Assembly: GCF_016801025.1 (NCBI RefSeq)
Contig: NZ_CP068983.1
Location: forward strand, 2,225,888-2,289,887
Direction of reading: 5' to 3'
Source: Paradevosia shaoguanensis
GTDB taxonomy: Bacteria; Pseudomonadota; Alphaproteobacteria; Rhizobiales; Devosiaceae
DNA length: 64,000 nt
The position numbers and the translations under genes are program-made. The notes below the pieces were generated by a model. It searched no databases and was not told the DNA's origin. It saw nothing but the letters and a program-made list of their open reading frames with translations. Within the stretch, counting starts at the first letter, position 1. Each line of letters begins with the position of its first letter. Shown here in pieces: positions 44,551-53,213 of the stretch.

Positions 44551-45400
44551 ACGCAAAGCCGAGATGGCGTCTCACATCGTCAGCCGACCAGCCTGCGGTG
44601 CGCAATGCCCGCAGGCTTTCCGACTCGCGCGATTTGGAGAGCTTCTTGCCCTCCTCATCGAGAATGAGCTCGTGGAAGGTATAGATGGGCGAGGCGAGGC
44701 CGAGCAGGGCCTGCAGCAGGACGTGGAAGTCTGTCGCCGCCTCCATGTCCCTGCCACGTGTCACATGGGTGATGCCCTGCGCGTCGTCGTCGATGACGAC
44801 GCTCAGGTGATAGCTCGTCGGCGTGCCCTTGCGCTGCAGCACCACGTCACCCCAGAGTTCGGGATGCGCCACGCGGGTTTCGACGGAAGCCGTCACGTCC
44901 GGTTGCGCGACGCGAAAGTGCAATGGCCCGGCCAGCGCGATGGCGCGGTCGGATTTCAGCCGATACTGCACGGGATCGCCCCGCTCCAACCGCTCAGTGA
45001 TTTCAACGTCCGAGAGATGCCGGCACGTCCCCGGATAAAGCGGCGCCCCATCCGGGTCGCGCGCGGTGGCGGCGGCGGCGATCTCGCTGCGCGAGCAGAA
45101 GCAGGGATAGAGCAGGTTACGCGCGGCCAGTTCCGCCGCCTTATGCGCATAGGTCGGGAAACGTGTCGATTGATAGAGCACCGGCTCGGGCCAGGAGAGG
45201 CCGAGCCAGGCGAGGTCCTCCATGATGGCGTCAGCAAATTCGGGTTTACAGCGCGTGACGTCGGTGTCCTCGATCCGCAGCAGAGCCACCCCGCCAATCT
45301 CGGCGGCGGCACGCCAGGTGAAGAGCGCCGAATAGGCGTGACCCAGATGCAGATGGCCATTGGGGCTTGGCGCGAAGCGCAAGATCGGTTGAGATGACAC
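44549..45400 (-). CDS. gluQ: Glutamyl-Q tRNA(Asp) synthetase
   Basis: This 283-residue protein resembles the catalytic half of glutamyl-tRNA synthetase: the HIGH-type motif in RFAPSPNGHLHLGH at 8-21, RIEDTD, the zinc-binding set CFCSR and YPGTC, and the KMSKS-type motif KLSKS near residue 257. The anticodon-binding half is missing, as in the GluQ family, which glutamylates queuosine in tRNA(Asp). The start is taken as GTG at 45400, giving the family N-terminus. Confidence 0.9.
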   Translation of the reverse strand: MSSQPILRFAPSPNGHLHLGHAYSALFTWRAAAEIGGVALLRIEDTDVTRCKPEFADAIMEDLAWLGLSWPEPVLYQSTRFPTYAHKAAELAARNLLYPCFCSRSEIAAAATARDPDGAPLYPGTCRHLSDVEITERLERGDPVQYRLKSDRAIALAGPLHFRVAQPDVTASVETRVAHPELWGDVVLQRKGTPTSYHLSVVIDDDAQGITHVTRGRDMEAATDFHVLLQALLGLASPIYTFHELILDEEGKKLSKSRESESLRALRTAGWSADDVRRHLGFA

Positions 45401-45429
45401 GTGCCTTACCCTATCGCCCAGTTCCAGCA

Positions 45430-46092
45430 ATGACGGTCCCGCTACCCTTGGAAGAACGGCTCGATTCTGTCGAGACGCTGGAGCGTCACCTGGCGCGCCT
45501 GCTCGAGATAGACCCGCGCCTGCATCCGGTAGCCGAGACCGCCGGCGCCTTCCCGCTGCGCATCAACCCGCCCGGCTTTGCCGGCATGGCCAAGATCATC
45601 ATCGGCCAGCAGGTGTCGGTGGCGAGTGCACGGGCGATCTGGTCGCGGTTCGAACTCGTGCCCGGCGCGCTCGAGGCGTCGAGCTATGCCGCGCTCTCTG
45701 AGCAGGACATCGAAGGCGTCGGCCTTTCGGGGTTCAAGAAGCGGACGATCCGAGCCATCGCCGAGGCAGTGGCCGCGGGCGATCTCGATTTCGAGCGGCT
45801 GCCGTCCCTCTCCGCCGACGAAGCGGTTGCCGAACTCACCCGCCACAAGGGCATCGGTCCCTGGACGGCCGAGGTCTATCTCATGTTCTGCGCCGCCCAT
45901 CCCGATGTCTTCCCGGCCGGCGATCTGGCGCTGCAGAAGGCGGTGGGGCAGGGGCTGGGGCTTGCCGAGCGGCCGCCCGCCAGGCAATTGGTCGAAATCG
46001 CGCGGGCCTGGGCTCCACATCGGGCAACGGCCGCTTTACTGTTCTGGCGCTATTTCGCGGTCATGCGCGACAGAGAGGGCATTTTGCTATGA
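45430..46092 (+). CDS. DNA-3-methyladenine glycosylase II (AlkA-like)
   Basis: This 220-residue base-excision enzyme has the helix-hairpin-helix GPD motif: HKGIGPWTAEVYLMF near residue 140, followed by the catalytic aspartate in FPAGDLALQKAVG. IIIGQQVSVASARAIW near residue 58 is also typical. It removes alkylated bases from DNA. Start candidates at 45394 and 45430 exist; the latter avoids overlap with the divergent gluQ. It is coupled to the hydrolase gene by ATGA. Confidence 0.9.
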   Translation: MTVPLPLEERLDSVETLERHLARLLEIDPRLHPVAETAGAFPLRINPPGFAGMAKIIIGQQVSVASARAIWSRFELVPGALEASSYAALSEQDIEGVGLSGFKKRTIRAIAEAVAAGDLDFERLPSLSADEAVAELTRHKGIGPWTAEVYLMFCAAHPDVFPAGDLALQKAVGQGLGLAERPPARQLVEIARAWAPHRATAALLFWRYFAVMRDREGILL

Positions 46093-46745
46093 CGACACTT
46101 TCCGGACCCATGCTCGCCCCGTTCTCGGGCGGCAAGCCCAGGCAGATCGTGGTGCTGCTGCATGGCTACGGTTCGGATGGTTCCGACCTCATCGCGCTGG
46201 CCTCGCACTGGCAGCAGCTCCTGCCCGATGCGCTCTTCGTCTCGCCCAACGGACCTGAGGTCGCACGCGGCAATCCCGCCGGCTACCAATGGTTCGCGCT
46301 CGATCTCGATCGCGTCGAGAGCCGCGCGGCGGGACTGCCCACGGCGCGTCCGGTGGTCGTAGAATTCCTCAAGGCGCTCTGGGCGCAGACCGGGCTTTCG
46401 GCCAGGGACACGCTGCTCGTCGGCTTCAGCCAGGGCGCGATGATGGCGCTGCATGTGGGCACGTCGCTCGATGAGCCGCTGATGGGCGTCATCGCCTTTT
46501 CCGGCGCCTTCGTTCCACCCGAAGGATTCTACGACGGCAGCAAGGCGCGCCCGCCGGTCTGCCTCGTCCATGGCGACATGGATTCGGTGGTCGATCCGGC
46601 ACTGAGCGCGGAGGCCGCCGAGGCGTTGCGCAAGGCCGGGTTCGAGGTGAGCTATCATGTCGATCACGGCGTGGGCCACGGCATCTCGCCCGATGGGCTG
46701 GCCTTTGCCAGCGCCTTCATCGAAGGCGTCACGGCCACGCTCTGA
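46089..46745 (+). CDS. Alpha/beta hydrolase of the phospholipase/carboxylesterase family
   Basis: This 218-residue esterase has VVLLHGYGSDGSDLIALA near residue 19, the nucleophile serine in LVGFSQGAMMAL near residue 117, Asp in VHGDMDSVVDP near 166 and the histidine in DHGVGHGIS near 197. This matches the small carboxylesterase group that includes YpfH. It is translated together with the glycosylase gene. The substrate is unknown. Confidence 0.88.
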   Translation: MTTLSGPMLAPFSGGKPRQIVVLLHGYGSDGSDLIALASHWQQLLPDALFVSPNGPEVARGNPAGYQWFALDLDRVESRAAGLPTARPVVVEFLKALWAQTGLSARDTLLVGFSQGAMMALHVGTSLDEPLMGVIAFSGAFVPPEGFYDGSKARPPVCLVHGDMDSVVDPALSAEAAEALRKAGFEVSYHVDHGVGHGISPDGLAFASAFIEGVTATL

Positions 46746-46801
46746 TCGGCGAAAGTCGCGCTTTCCTGCTTCACAGCGGCGTCACAAAGGGCATACATTA
46801 T

Positions 46802-46818
46802 TGACGTTATGGACGTCA
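46802..46818. promoter_or_regulatory. Inverted repeat before the HNH gene
   Basis: TGACGT, five bases, then ACGTCA form a perfect inverted repeat 25 bases before the HNH start codon. It may be an operator or overlap the promoter, since TACATTAT lies just before it. The regulator is unknown. Confidence 0.4.
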
Positions 46819-46843
46819 GTGATTCCGGTTCCGGGAGCCTCGA

Positions 46844-47401
46844 GTGACCATACATGTGTCGCCTGAGTCCTGTCCCGCGCTCGTACTGAACGCCGATTTT
46901 CGGCCGCTCAGCTACTATCCCCTCTCGCTTTGGTCTTGGCAGGACGCGATCAAGGCGGTGTGCCTGGACAGGGTCAATATCGTCTCTGAGTACGACCGGG
47001 TGGTCAAAAGCCCGAGCTTCGAAATGAAGCTGCCCAGCGTCGTTTCGCTCAAGGACTACATTCGTCCCGCCCGCCATCCGGCCTTCACGCGCTTCAACGT
47101 GTTCCTGCGCGATCATTTCCAGTGCCAGTATTGCGGCAGCAGGGATGATCTGACGTTCGACCATGTGCTGCCGCGCTCGAAGGGCGGACGAACCACCTGG
47201 GAAAACGTCGTGACGGCCTGCGCGCCCTGCAACTTGCGCAAGGCCAACCGGCTCCCCAGCGAGATCAAGATGTTCCCGCACCAGGTGCCGTACCAGCCAT
47301 CGGTCCACGACCTGCACAATGCCGGCCGCGCCTTCCCGCCCAACTACCTGCACCGCAGCTGGCTGGACTTTCTCTACTGGGATATCGAGCTCGAGCCTTA
47401 G
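46844..47401 (+). CDS. HNH endonuclease-domain protein
   Basis: This 185-residue protein has an HNH domain of the zinc type: CQYCGSRDDLTFDHVLPRSKGG at about residues 93-115, then NVVTACAPCNLRKANR at 121-136, with the C-x2-C and C-x2-C pairs and the catalytic histidine in FDHV. The N-terminal half (VLNADFRPLSYYPLSLWSWQDAI) and the C-terminal WLDFLYWDIEL are conserved in a widespread bacterial HNH family of unknown role, near the McrA branch. It starts at GTG. Its TAG stop is completed by the first base of the adjacent mobile element. Confidence 0.85.
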   Translation: MTIHVSPESCPALVLNADFRPLSYYPLSLWSWQDAIKAVCLDRVNIVSEYDRVVKSPSFEMKLPSVVSLKDYIRPARHPAFTRFNVFLRDHFQCQYCGSRDDLTFDHVLPRSKGGRTTWENVVTACAPCNLRKANRLPSEIKMFPHQVPYQPSVHDLHNAGRAFPPNYLHRSWLDFLYWDIELEP

Positions 47402-47643
47402 CGTCCGTACTCAATAAGTCCCGGCGCCCGCAGAGCGCTTATCTCCCCATCCGACAGAGTCCAACGGAAGCGCTGTCCGTCGGCCGCGCCACACCCACTG
47501 AACTTCCCCGGCCGCAGAGCCGGGGCCCACGGATTGCTCCACTCGAGTGGAGAATGGCAATGGGCCCCGGATCAAGTCCGGGGAAGTCCGGTGGAGGGGC
47601 GGCCATCGCAACCTCATCTGCCGGTGCAATTGGGTACGGAGCC
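47401..47643. mobile_element. MITE-like element 2 with TA flanks, containing palindromic core copy C
   Basis: This 243-base element starts GCGTCCGTACTCAATAAG, ends with the reverse complement of GGCTCCGTACCCAATTG and is flanked by TA (47399-47400 and 47644-47645). In inverted orientation it matches element 1 throughout, including the outer arms and the internal palindrome (47491-47598). It fills the whole gap between two convergent genes. Its first G completes the HNH stop TAG, and its last C completes the DsbB stop on the other strand. Confidence 0.78.
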
Positions 47644-48155
47644 TAGGCGCGGCGCCCCTGTGCCTGCTTGATGATCGAGAACACCAGCAGCGCCACGATC
47701 ACCAGCGATACCAGGGCGTTGTAACCGGCCAGCGAAATGCCGAGGAACCGGAACTGCACCGCGTCGCACGGAATGACGCGGGCCGCATCGATATTGTTGA
47801 GATCGTTGAAGCTGATGCCGTCGCCCGTGCCGGTGCACGCGGTCGGGCCCGCCCAGAAGCCCCATTCCACGCCCGCATGGTAGCCGCCCATATAGGTGCT
47901 CCACACGAAGATCAGCGCTACGATGCCCATGGCGATGTACCAGACCAGCAGCGGCAGGCGGTTCCATAGCAGCAGCACCAGTGCCAGTATGGGCAGGCCC
48001 CAGTAATAGGCGAGGCGCTGTTCGAGGCAGAGTTCGCACGGCACGAGCCCACCGAAAAGCTGGGAGCCCCAGGCGCCGGCAATGGCGGCGAAGCCGAGCA
48101 CGAAGGCAATGCCTGCGGCGATCTTGTCGGTGGGGAGGGAGCGGGTGGCGGCCAT
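47643..48155 (-). CDS. DsbB-family disulfide bond formation protein
   Basis: This 170-residue membrane protein has four segments and the DsbB redox pair Cys40-x-x-Cys43 in LVPCELCLEQR, with the second pair from CTGTGDG (about 107) and VIPCDAVQFRFLGISLAGYN (about 130). It reoxidises a periplasmic dithiol oxidase through quinone. No DsbA gene is nearby. Its stop codon is formed by the terminal base of element 2. Confidence 0.88.
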   Translation of the reverse strand: MAATRSLPTDKIAAGIAFVLGFAAIAGAWGSQLFGGLVPCELCLEQRLAYYWGLPILALVLLLWNRLPLLVWYIAMGIVALIFVWSTYMGGYHAGVEWGFWAGPTACTGTGDGISFNDLNNIDAARVIPCDAVQFRFLGISLAGYNALVSLVIVALLVFSIIKQAQGRRA

Positions 48156-48258
48156 GGGAGACTCGGCTGACTGATGACGCTGGCGCCATTCGATATGCGG
48201 GCGCCCTTCTAAATGCCAGCATGCTCAGCGATTTGTGAAGCCCCGAGGGAGGCGAACA

Positions 48259-48825
48259 GTGTCCGATACCGATGTGATCTTCTGGCGGCGCACCGATATC
48301 AGCGGGCTGGAGCGGCTCGCCCTCACGCGCGATGTCGACGGCATCGCGGTGTCCTCCAGCCTCGTCTGCCTGGAAGCGGGCGGCTTCCGCCTCGATCATC
48401 ACTGGCAGCTCGATCCCAACTGGCGCGCGCAGCGCGTCAGCGTCGAGCGCTGGAATGGCGACGGCCACAGGACGCTCGACCTCGAACGCGCCGGCTCGGG
48501 CTGGAAGGTCGACGGCATCGTCCGCCTCGATCTCGAAGGCGTCGAGGAGCCCGATCTTTCGGTCACGCCCTTCTGCAACACCCTTCCCATCCGCCGCCTG
48601 TCGCCGGACCCGGCCAGCACTCTCACGCTCGATGTTGCCTTCATCGATGGCCCGACGCTTACCGTCGCGCGTTCCCGACAGCGCTATGGTCGGGTTGGAC
48701 CGGGCGAGGTGCATTATACCGACCTCGGATTGTCGCAGGGTTTCGAGGCGGATCTGAGCGTCGACGAGGAGGGATTGGTGCTCACCTACCAGCATCTCTT
48801 CGAGCGCGTTTTTCAGGGCGACTGA
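48259..48825 (+). CDS. Putative glycolipid-binding domain protein
   Basis: This 188-residue protein belongs to the glycolipid-binding (DUF1089-like) family, judged by SSLVCLEAGGFRLDHHWQLD, W-N-G-D-G-H motifs, FCNTLPIRRL and QRYGRVGPGEVHY. It starts at GTG after a GGGAGGC site. The family forms a beta-rich fold; any lipid role is by family name only. It precedes the methyltransferase gene by 42 bases. Confidence 0.75.
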   Translation: MSDTDVIFWRRTDISGLERLALTRDVDGIAVSSSLVCLEAGGFRLDHHWQLDPNWRAQRVSVERWNGDGHRTLDLERAGSGWKVDGIVRLDLEGVEEPDLSVTPFCNTLPIRRLSPDPASTLTLDVAFIDGPTLTVARSRQRYGRVGPGEVHYTDLGLSQGFEADLSVDEEGLVLTYQHLFERVFQGD

Positions 48826-48867
48826 AAATCCTGTCGCTGATCGCCTTGCGCCCGGCTATGAAGCGGC

Positions 48868-49983
48868 ATGAGTGACGTTCCGTTCGAGATTTTCCTCGTG
48901 GCCCCTCCAGGCCTCGAGGCCGTGTTGTGCGAAGAGGCGCGCGAGCGCGGTTTTGCCGGGGCCAAGGTCGTTGAAGGCGGCGTGGCCTTCATGGGGCATT
49001 GGCCCGATGTCTGGCGGGCCAATCTCGAAATCCGCGGCGCGGGTCGCGTCCTTGCCCGCATCGGCGGCTTCCGCGTCATGCACCTGGCCCAGCTCGACAA
49101 GCGCGCGCGGAAGGTCGCCTGGGGTGATGTCCTGCGCCCGGATGTGCCGGTGCGCGTCGAAGCCTCCTGCAAACGCTCGCGCATCTACCATGCCGGCGCC
49201 GCCGCCCAGCGCATCGAGACGGCCATCGCCGAAGAATTCGGCGCGCCGATTTCCGCCGACGCCGCAATCACCATCAAGGCGCGAATCGAGGACGATTTCT
49301 GCACCATCAGTGTCGATAGCTCCGGCGAGATGCTGCACAAGCGCGGCCACAAGGAAGCGGTCAACCGTGCGCCCATGCGCGAAACCATGGCCGCGCTGTT
49401 CCTCCGCCAATGCGGCTATGGCGGGCTCGAACCCGTGCTCGACCCCATGTGCGGCTCGGGCACCTTCGTCATCGAGGCCGCCGAGATTGCTGCCGGCCTC
49501 AATCCCGGCCGTGACCGGAGTTTCGCCTTCGAGCAGCTTGCCACCTTCGATGTCGCCGCCTGGCAGAAGCTGCGCGCCGCCCAGCCGGCCGCCACCACGC
49601 CATCCTTCCACTTCTTCGGCAGCGATCGCGATGCCGGCGCCATCGAGATGAGCCGCGCCAATGCCGCGCGCGCCGGCGTAAGCGAGTTGACGCAGTTCGT
49701 CCAGGCCAAGGTCAGCGAGATCGAACGTCCGGACGGGCCGCCCGGTCTCGTCATCGTCAACCCGCCCTATGGCGCCCGCATCGGCAACAAGAAGCAGCTG
49801 GCGCCCCTTTACCAGGCACTCGGCAGGACCCTGAGCGAGCGCTTTTCGGGGTGGCGCGTCGGCATCATCACCACCGATGTCGCTCTCGCCAAGGCAACGG
49901 GTCTCCCCTTCAAGCCCAGCCCGCAATCGGTGCTGCATGGCGGCCTGCGCGTCACGCTCTTCGCCACCGACGAGCTCGCCTGA
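48868..49983 (+). CDS. THUMP-domain RNA methyltransferase (RlmL N-terminal-half type)
   Basis: This 371-residue protein has an N-terminal ferredoxin-like and THUMP region (about 5-155) and a Rossmann methyltransferase domain with DPMCGSGTFVIEAA near residue 192 and the catalytic motif NPPYGARIG near residue 298. This fits the RlmL/YcbY branch that makes N2-methylguanosine in 23S rRNA, here without the second RlmK-type domain. The exact target position is not known. Confidence 0.85.
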   Translation: MSDVPFEIFLVAPPGLEAVLCEEARERGFAGAKVVEGGVAFMGHWPDVWRANLEIRGAGRVLARIGGFRVMHLAQLDKRARKVAWGDVLRPDVPVRVEASCKRSRIYHAGAAAQRIETAIAEEFGAPISADAAITIKARIEDDFCTISVDSSGEMLHKRGHKEAVNRAPMRETMAALFLRQCGYGGLEPVLDPMCGSGTFVIEAAEIAAGLNPGRDRSFAFEQLATFDVAAWQKLRAAQPAATTPSFHFFGSDRDAGAIEMSRANAARAGVSELTQFVQAKVSEIERPDGPPGLVIVNPPYGARIGNKKQLAPLYQALGRTLSERFSGWRVGIITTDVALAKATGLPFKPSPQSVLHGGLRVTLFATDELA

Positions 49984-50072
49984 GAATGAGTTGCTACCGG
50001 TCAAAACCGGGTCGTCCAGTTCAGGGCTGCCCGCTAGCCAATCGCTGATATTCTCGTTTCAGCGTTGGCAAG

Positions 50073-51283
50073 ATGCAGCCCAATTCCCCGGCAAAGTCGC
50101 TCCTCTGGTCTACCCTCGCCGCCCAGTTCTCCGAGCAGATTGCGCTAGCCGCCGGACCCATTGCCGTCGTGGTGATGCTCGGGGGCGGGGCAACCGATAC
50201 CGGCTTCGTGCAGATGGTTCAGACCTTGCCGTTCCTGTTGCTGTCGCTTCCCGTCGGCGTCCTGGTCGACCGGCTCTCGCGCCGTCGCCTGATGATCTGG
50301 GCCGAAGTTCTGCGCGGGGCGACGCTCGGGCTCATCATGCTCGCCCTCGCCACCAATCTCCTCACTGTTCCATTGCTGGCTGCCCTGGGCCTTGTTGGCA
50401 CCGTGGGCACGCTGATCTTCAGCGTCGCCGCCCCGGCGCTCCTGCCCATGATCGTTCGCCCCGCCGAACTGCCCGTCGTCAATCGCTGGCTGGAGCTGGC
50501 GCGCAGCGCCGCCTTCGTTGCCGGCCCGCCGATGGGCGGGGCACTGGTCGGCTGGACCGGCGCATCGCTCGCCTTCCTCGTCGCCATGTCCGCCTCTATC
50601 GGCTCGCTCCTGCTGGTCAGCCGCCTTCCCGAGCCCGTCGCTATTGCGCGCCCGCGTCGCCATTTCCTGCAGGAGGTGATCGAGGGCTGCCGGTTCGTGG
50701 CGGGCGACAGCCTGCTCCTGCCGATCGCCGCCACCGCGTCGCTCTTCAATGTCGGATGGTTCATCCTTCAGGCGGTGTTCGTGGTTTTCCTCATCAACCA
50801 TCTGGGCGCTGACGCCGCCATGGTCGGCCTCGTCCTCGGTGTCTACGGCATCGGCATGATTGCCGGCGCCTTCCTCGCCAAGCCGCTGGCGCAATGCCTG
50901 CCGCTGGGCGTGCTGATCGCCGTCGGCCCGCTGGGCGGCTTCATAGGCTCGCTGCTGGTCCTCACTTCGGTCGCGTGCCGAGCCTGCCGCTGGTTGGCCT
51001 TGCCTTTTTCTGCTTCGGCTTCGGCCCGATCCTCTGGACCATCAACACCACCTCGCTGCGCCAGGTCATCACGCCCCAGCCCATGCTCGGGCGGGTCTCC
51101 GCGCTCCTGACCCTCGCCACCTCAGGCGCCCGGCCGATCGGGGCGGGCATCGGCCTCCTTATCGCCAGCCTTTCGGGGCCCGAGGCCTGTCTTATGGCCT
51201 CAGCCTTCTGCTTCCTGCTGCAACTCCTCATCATTCTCGTCTCGCCGGCCGCCCGGCTGCGTGACCTGCCGGCGCCGGTCTAG
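50073..51283 (+). pseudogene. MFS transporter with a frameshift
   Basis: The frame from 50073 encodes about ten membrane segments of a major facilitator transporter of the enterobactin-exporter-like group (QMVQTLPFLLLSLPVGVLVDRLSRRRLMIWAEV, in pieces). Near 50965-50985 the coding sense moves to another frame, where VGLAFFCFGFGPILWTINTTSLRQV and the last segments follow to 51283. Adding one base would restore a continuous protein of 403 residues, the normal length. The gene is either a recent pseudogene or contains a sequencing error. Its stop shares CTAG with the convergent methyltransferase stop. Confidence 0.8.
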
Positions 51284-52104
51284 TTCACGGCCGTAACGAT
51301 GTGGGCCTGTATCTTGGCCGCGACCTCGCCGCTTCCGTGCTTTTGCGCAATCGCTGCCGCCACCTTCTCGGTCACCTCCGCCAGCGCTCCCGGCGCCCGC
51401 TCCTCGATCTCGTTGCGCAACAGCGTACCCTGGCAATAGGCGAGGGCGGGGATGTCGGGCGAGAAGGCGCGGCTCTGCTCCGCCCGCGTCTCGATCTCGA
51501 CATCGGAAAATCCCGCCGCCTCGAGATCGCGCCGGATCAGTGCCTTGTCGAAATAGCCATGCGGCGTCCGTACCAGGAAACGCGGTGGATCGTCGGGGAA
51601 GATCTCGGCAAGCGTGCGGGTCACCTCGTCGGCAAAGACGTTCTCCTCGACCCGGTCCCAGACGCTGAAGATGAAGCGCCCGCTTGGCCTGAGCATGCGC
51701 CGTGCCTCGCGAAACCCCGCTATCCGGTCAGGAAAGAACATCGCGCCGAATTCACAGCACACGACATCGAACGCCCCGCCCTCGAAAGGCAGCCCCAATG
51801 CATCGGCCTGTCGCCACGTGATCCGCTTGTCGGGCGGCTGGCGCGAGCGTGCATAGTCGAGCATCGGCTGGTTGAGGTCGGTGACCACATAGGTCGCGTC
51901 CGCCGGCAATTGCGGGGCGAGCGCGCGGGTAACAACCCCGCTGCCCGCCGCCGTTTCCAGCACGGCATGGGGCGAGAGCGCCGCCACCCGCCGCGCCATG
52001 TCCTGCGCATAAGCCTCGAAGATCAGCGGCACCATGTGCCGGTCGTAATTCTCCGGGATCGAACCGGAAAACGCCCTGTCAGTTTCCAACATGGCCATCA
52101 CCAC
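51280..52104 (-). CDS. SAM-dependent class I methyltransferase
   Basis: This 274-residue protein has the methyltransferase motifs LETAAGSGVVTRALA near residue 48 (motif I), VVTDLNQPMLDYAR (motif II), QADALGLPFEGGAFDVVCCEFG (motifs III-IV) and REARRMLRPSGRFIFSVWD (post-motif). It belongs to the UbiE/methyltransferase-11 group. The substrate is unknown. It lies just downstream of the epoxide-hydrolase-like gene on the same strand. Confidence 0.87.
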   Translation of the reverse strand: MVMAMLETDRAFSGSIPENYDRHMVPLIFEAYAQDMARRVAALSPHAVLETAAGSGVVTRALAPQLPADATYVVTDLNQPMLDYARSRQPPDKRITWRQADALGLPFEGGAFDVVCCEFGAMFFPDRIAGFREARRMLRPSGRFIFSVWDRVEENVFADEVTRTLAEIFPDDPPRFLVRTPHGYFDKALIRRDLEAAGFSDVEIETRAEQSRAFSPDIPALAYCQGTLLRNEIEERAPGALAEVTEKVAAAIAQKHGSGEVAAKIQAHIVTAVN

Positions 52105-52154
52105 GCAGCGGGTTTGACGGCCCGCATCCTATCACGAAGCGCGGCCAAAGCACG

Positions 52155-53126
52155 TCAGAGCGTGCCGACGAATTCCAGGATATTGCCGCTCACGACATCG
52201 GGTCGCTCCTGCGGCGCCCAATGCCCGCAATCGGGGATGAAGACGTTCCCCCTGAGCTGCGGCACCAGTGCCGGCATAGCTGCGATGATCTCCCGCATGC
52301 CCGGCATTTCGAGCCCGACATCCTGCTCGCCGACCATATAGAGCGCCGGCACCGCAACCTTGAGTCCGTCCAGCGACCGCTGCAATCGCCAGTTCGCATC
52401 GAGATTGCGATAATAGCTCAGCGGCCCCCGAAACCCGCTCTGGGCAAAGGCAGCCGCATAAGTCCGCAGGTCGTCCTCTGTCAGCCAGGCCGGCAGCTCT
52501 GCCGGGTCGGGCAGGCCGCCAAGCAATCCGAGCCGCCGCGATACCATCGAGAAGGGATTGGGCGTGCCATCGCCCGGCCGGCGCGGGCCGGCATCACGCG
52601 AGGCTGCAAACAGCAGTTTCCGCAAGGTCAGCGCCACATCCCGCTCGAACTCCGCCTCCGCGAGGCCCGGCTCCTGGAAATAGAGCGTATAGAACTGCTC
52701 CTCCTCGTTCTGCGGGAAGAGCTGCGTCGGCCGCATCGGCGCCGGACCCATCATCGGCACGCCGATGGCGACGATCGCGCGGAACCGGTCCGGCCGCATC
52801 AGCGCCGCCTGCCAGGCGATGGTCGTGCCCCAATCGTTGCCGACGATGACCGCTTCATCGATCGCGAGCGCATCGAGCAGCCCCACCAGGTCGCCCACGA
52901 TGTCGAAGACCGAGTAGCTCTCTGCCGCCTCTGGTCGCTCCGAGCCGCCATAGCCCCGCAGGTCCGGCGCGATTGCCCGATAGCCGGCTTCTGCCAGCGC
53001 CCGGATCTGGTGGCGCCAGGCATGGGCGGTCTCCGGAAATCCATGCACCAGCAGCACCGCGGGTCCCTGTCCTTCATCCACCACCCGCAACCGAATTCCG
53101 TTGGCGTCCACATCTCGTGCCGGCAT
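52155..53126 (-). CDS. Alpha/beta hydrolase, epoxide hydrolase-like
   Basis: This 323-residue hydrolase has the oxyanion motif HGFPE at 30-34, the nucleophile Asp100 in VGNDWGTTIAW, the lid region with tyrosines (SYYRNLDANW near 230) and the final histidine in CGHWAPQE near residue 303. An aspartate nucleophile with HGFPE fits soluble epoxide hydrolases or haloalkane dehalogenases rather than esterases. The ATG at 53126 is chosen because GGGAG is six bases upstream. It is divergent from an Rrf2 regulator. Confidence 0.88.
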   Translation of the reverse strand: MPARDVDANGIRLRVVDEGQGPAVLLVHGFPETAHAWRHQIRALAEAGYRAIAPDLRGYGGSERPEAAESYSVFDIVGDLVGLLDALAIDEAVIVGNDWGTTIAWQAALMRPDRFRAIVAIGVPMMGPAPMRPTQLFPQNEEEQFYTLYFQEPGLAEAEFERDVALTLRKLLFAASRDAGPRRPGDGTPNPFSMVSRRLGLLGGLPDPAELPAWLTEDDLRTYAAAFAQSGFRGPLSYYRNLDANWRLQRSLDGLKVAVPALYMVGEQDVGLEMPGMREIIAAMPALVPQLRGNVFIPDCGHWAPQERPDVVSGNILEFVGTL

Positions 53127-53159
53127 CGTCATCTCCCGCTGCAATTCGCAACTGCCTGT

Positions 53160-53204
53160 GTTACAGTAACGCCGATGGATAGTTTCTGCAACTCACCTTG
53201 TTAC
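53160..53204. promoter_or_regulatory. Candidate Rrf2 operator between divergent genes
   Basis: GTTACAGTAAC (53160-53170) is a perfect inverted repeat, and a second GTTAC half-site lies at 53200-53204, within the 87-base gap between the hydrolase and the Rrf2 gene. Paired half-sites in a divergent promoter region are a typical place for an autoregulatory operator. Confidence 0.45.
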
Positions 53205-53213
53205 GGATAAGCA

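Noticed and set aside
47411-47629. Possible small proteins with SPDLIRGP-type sequence
   Set aside because: They are translations of the palindromic repeat and appear wherever a copy lies; they have no independent coding evidence.
39707-47645. Reading the two inverted elements as the ends of one composite transposon
   Set aside because: The 7.4 kb between them contains ordinary housekeeping genes with normal codon use, no transposase, and each element has its own TA flanks.
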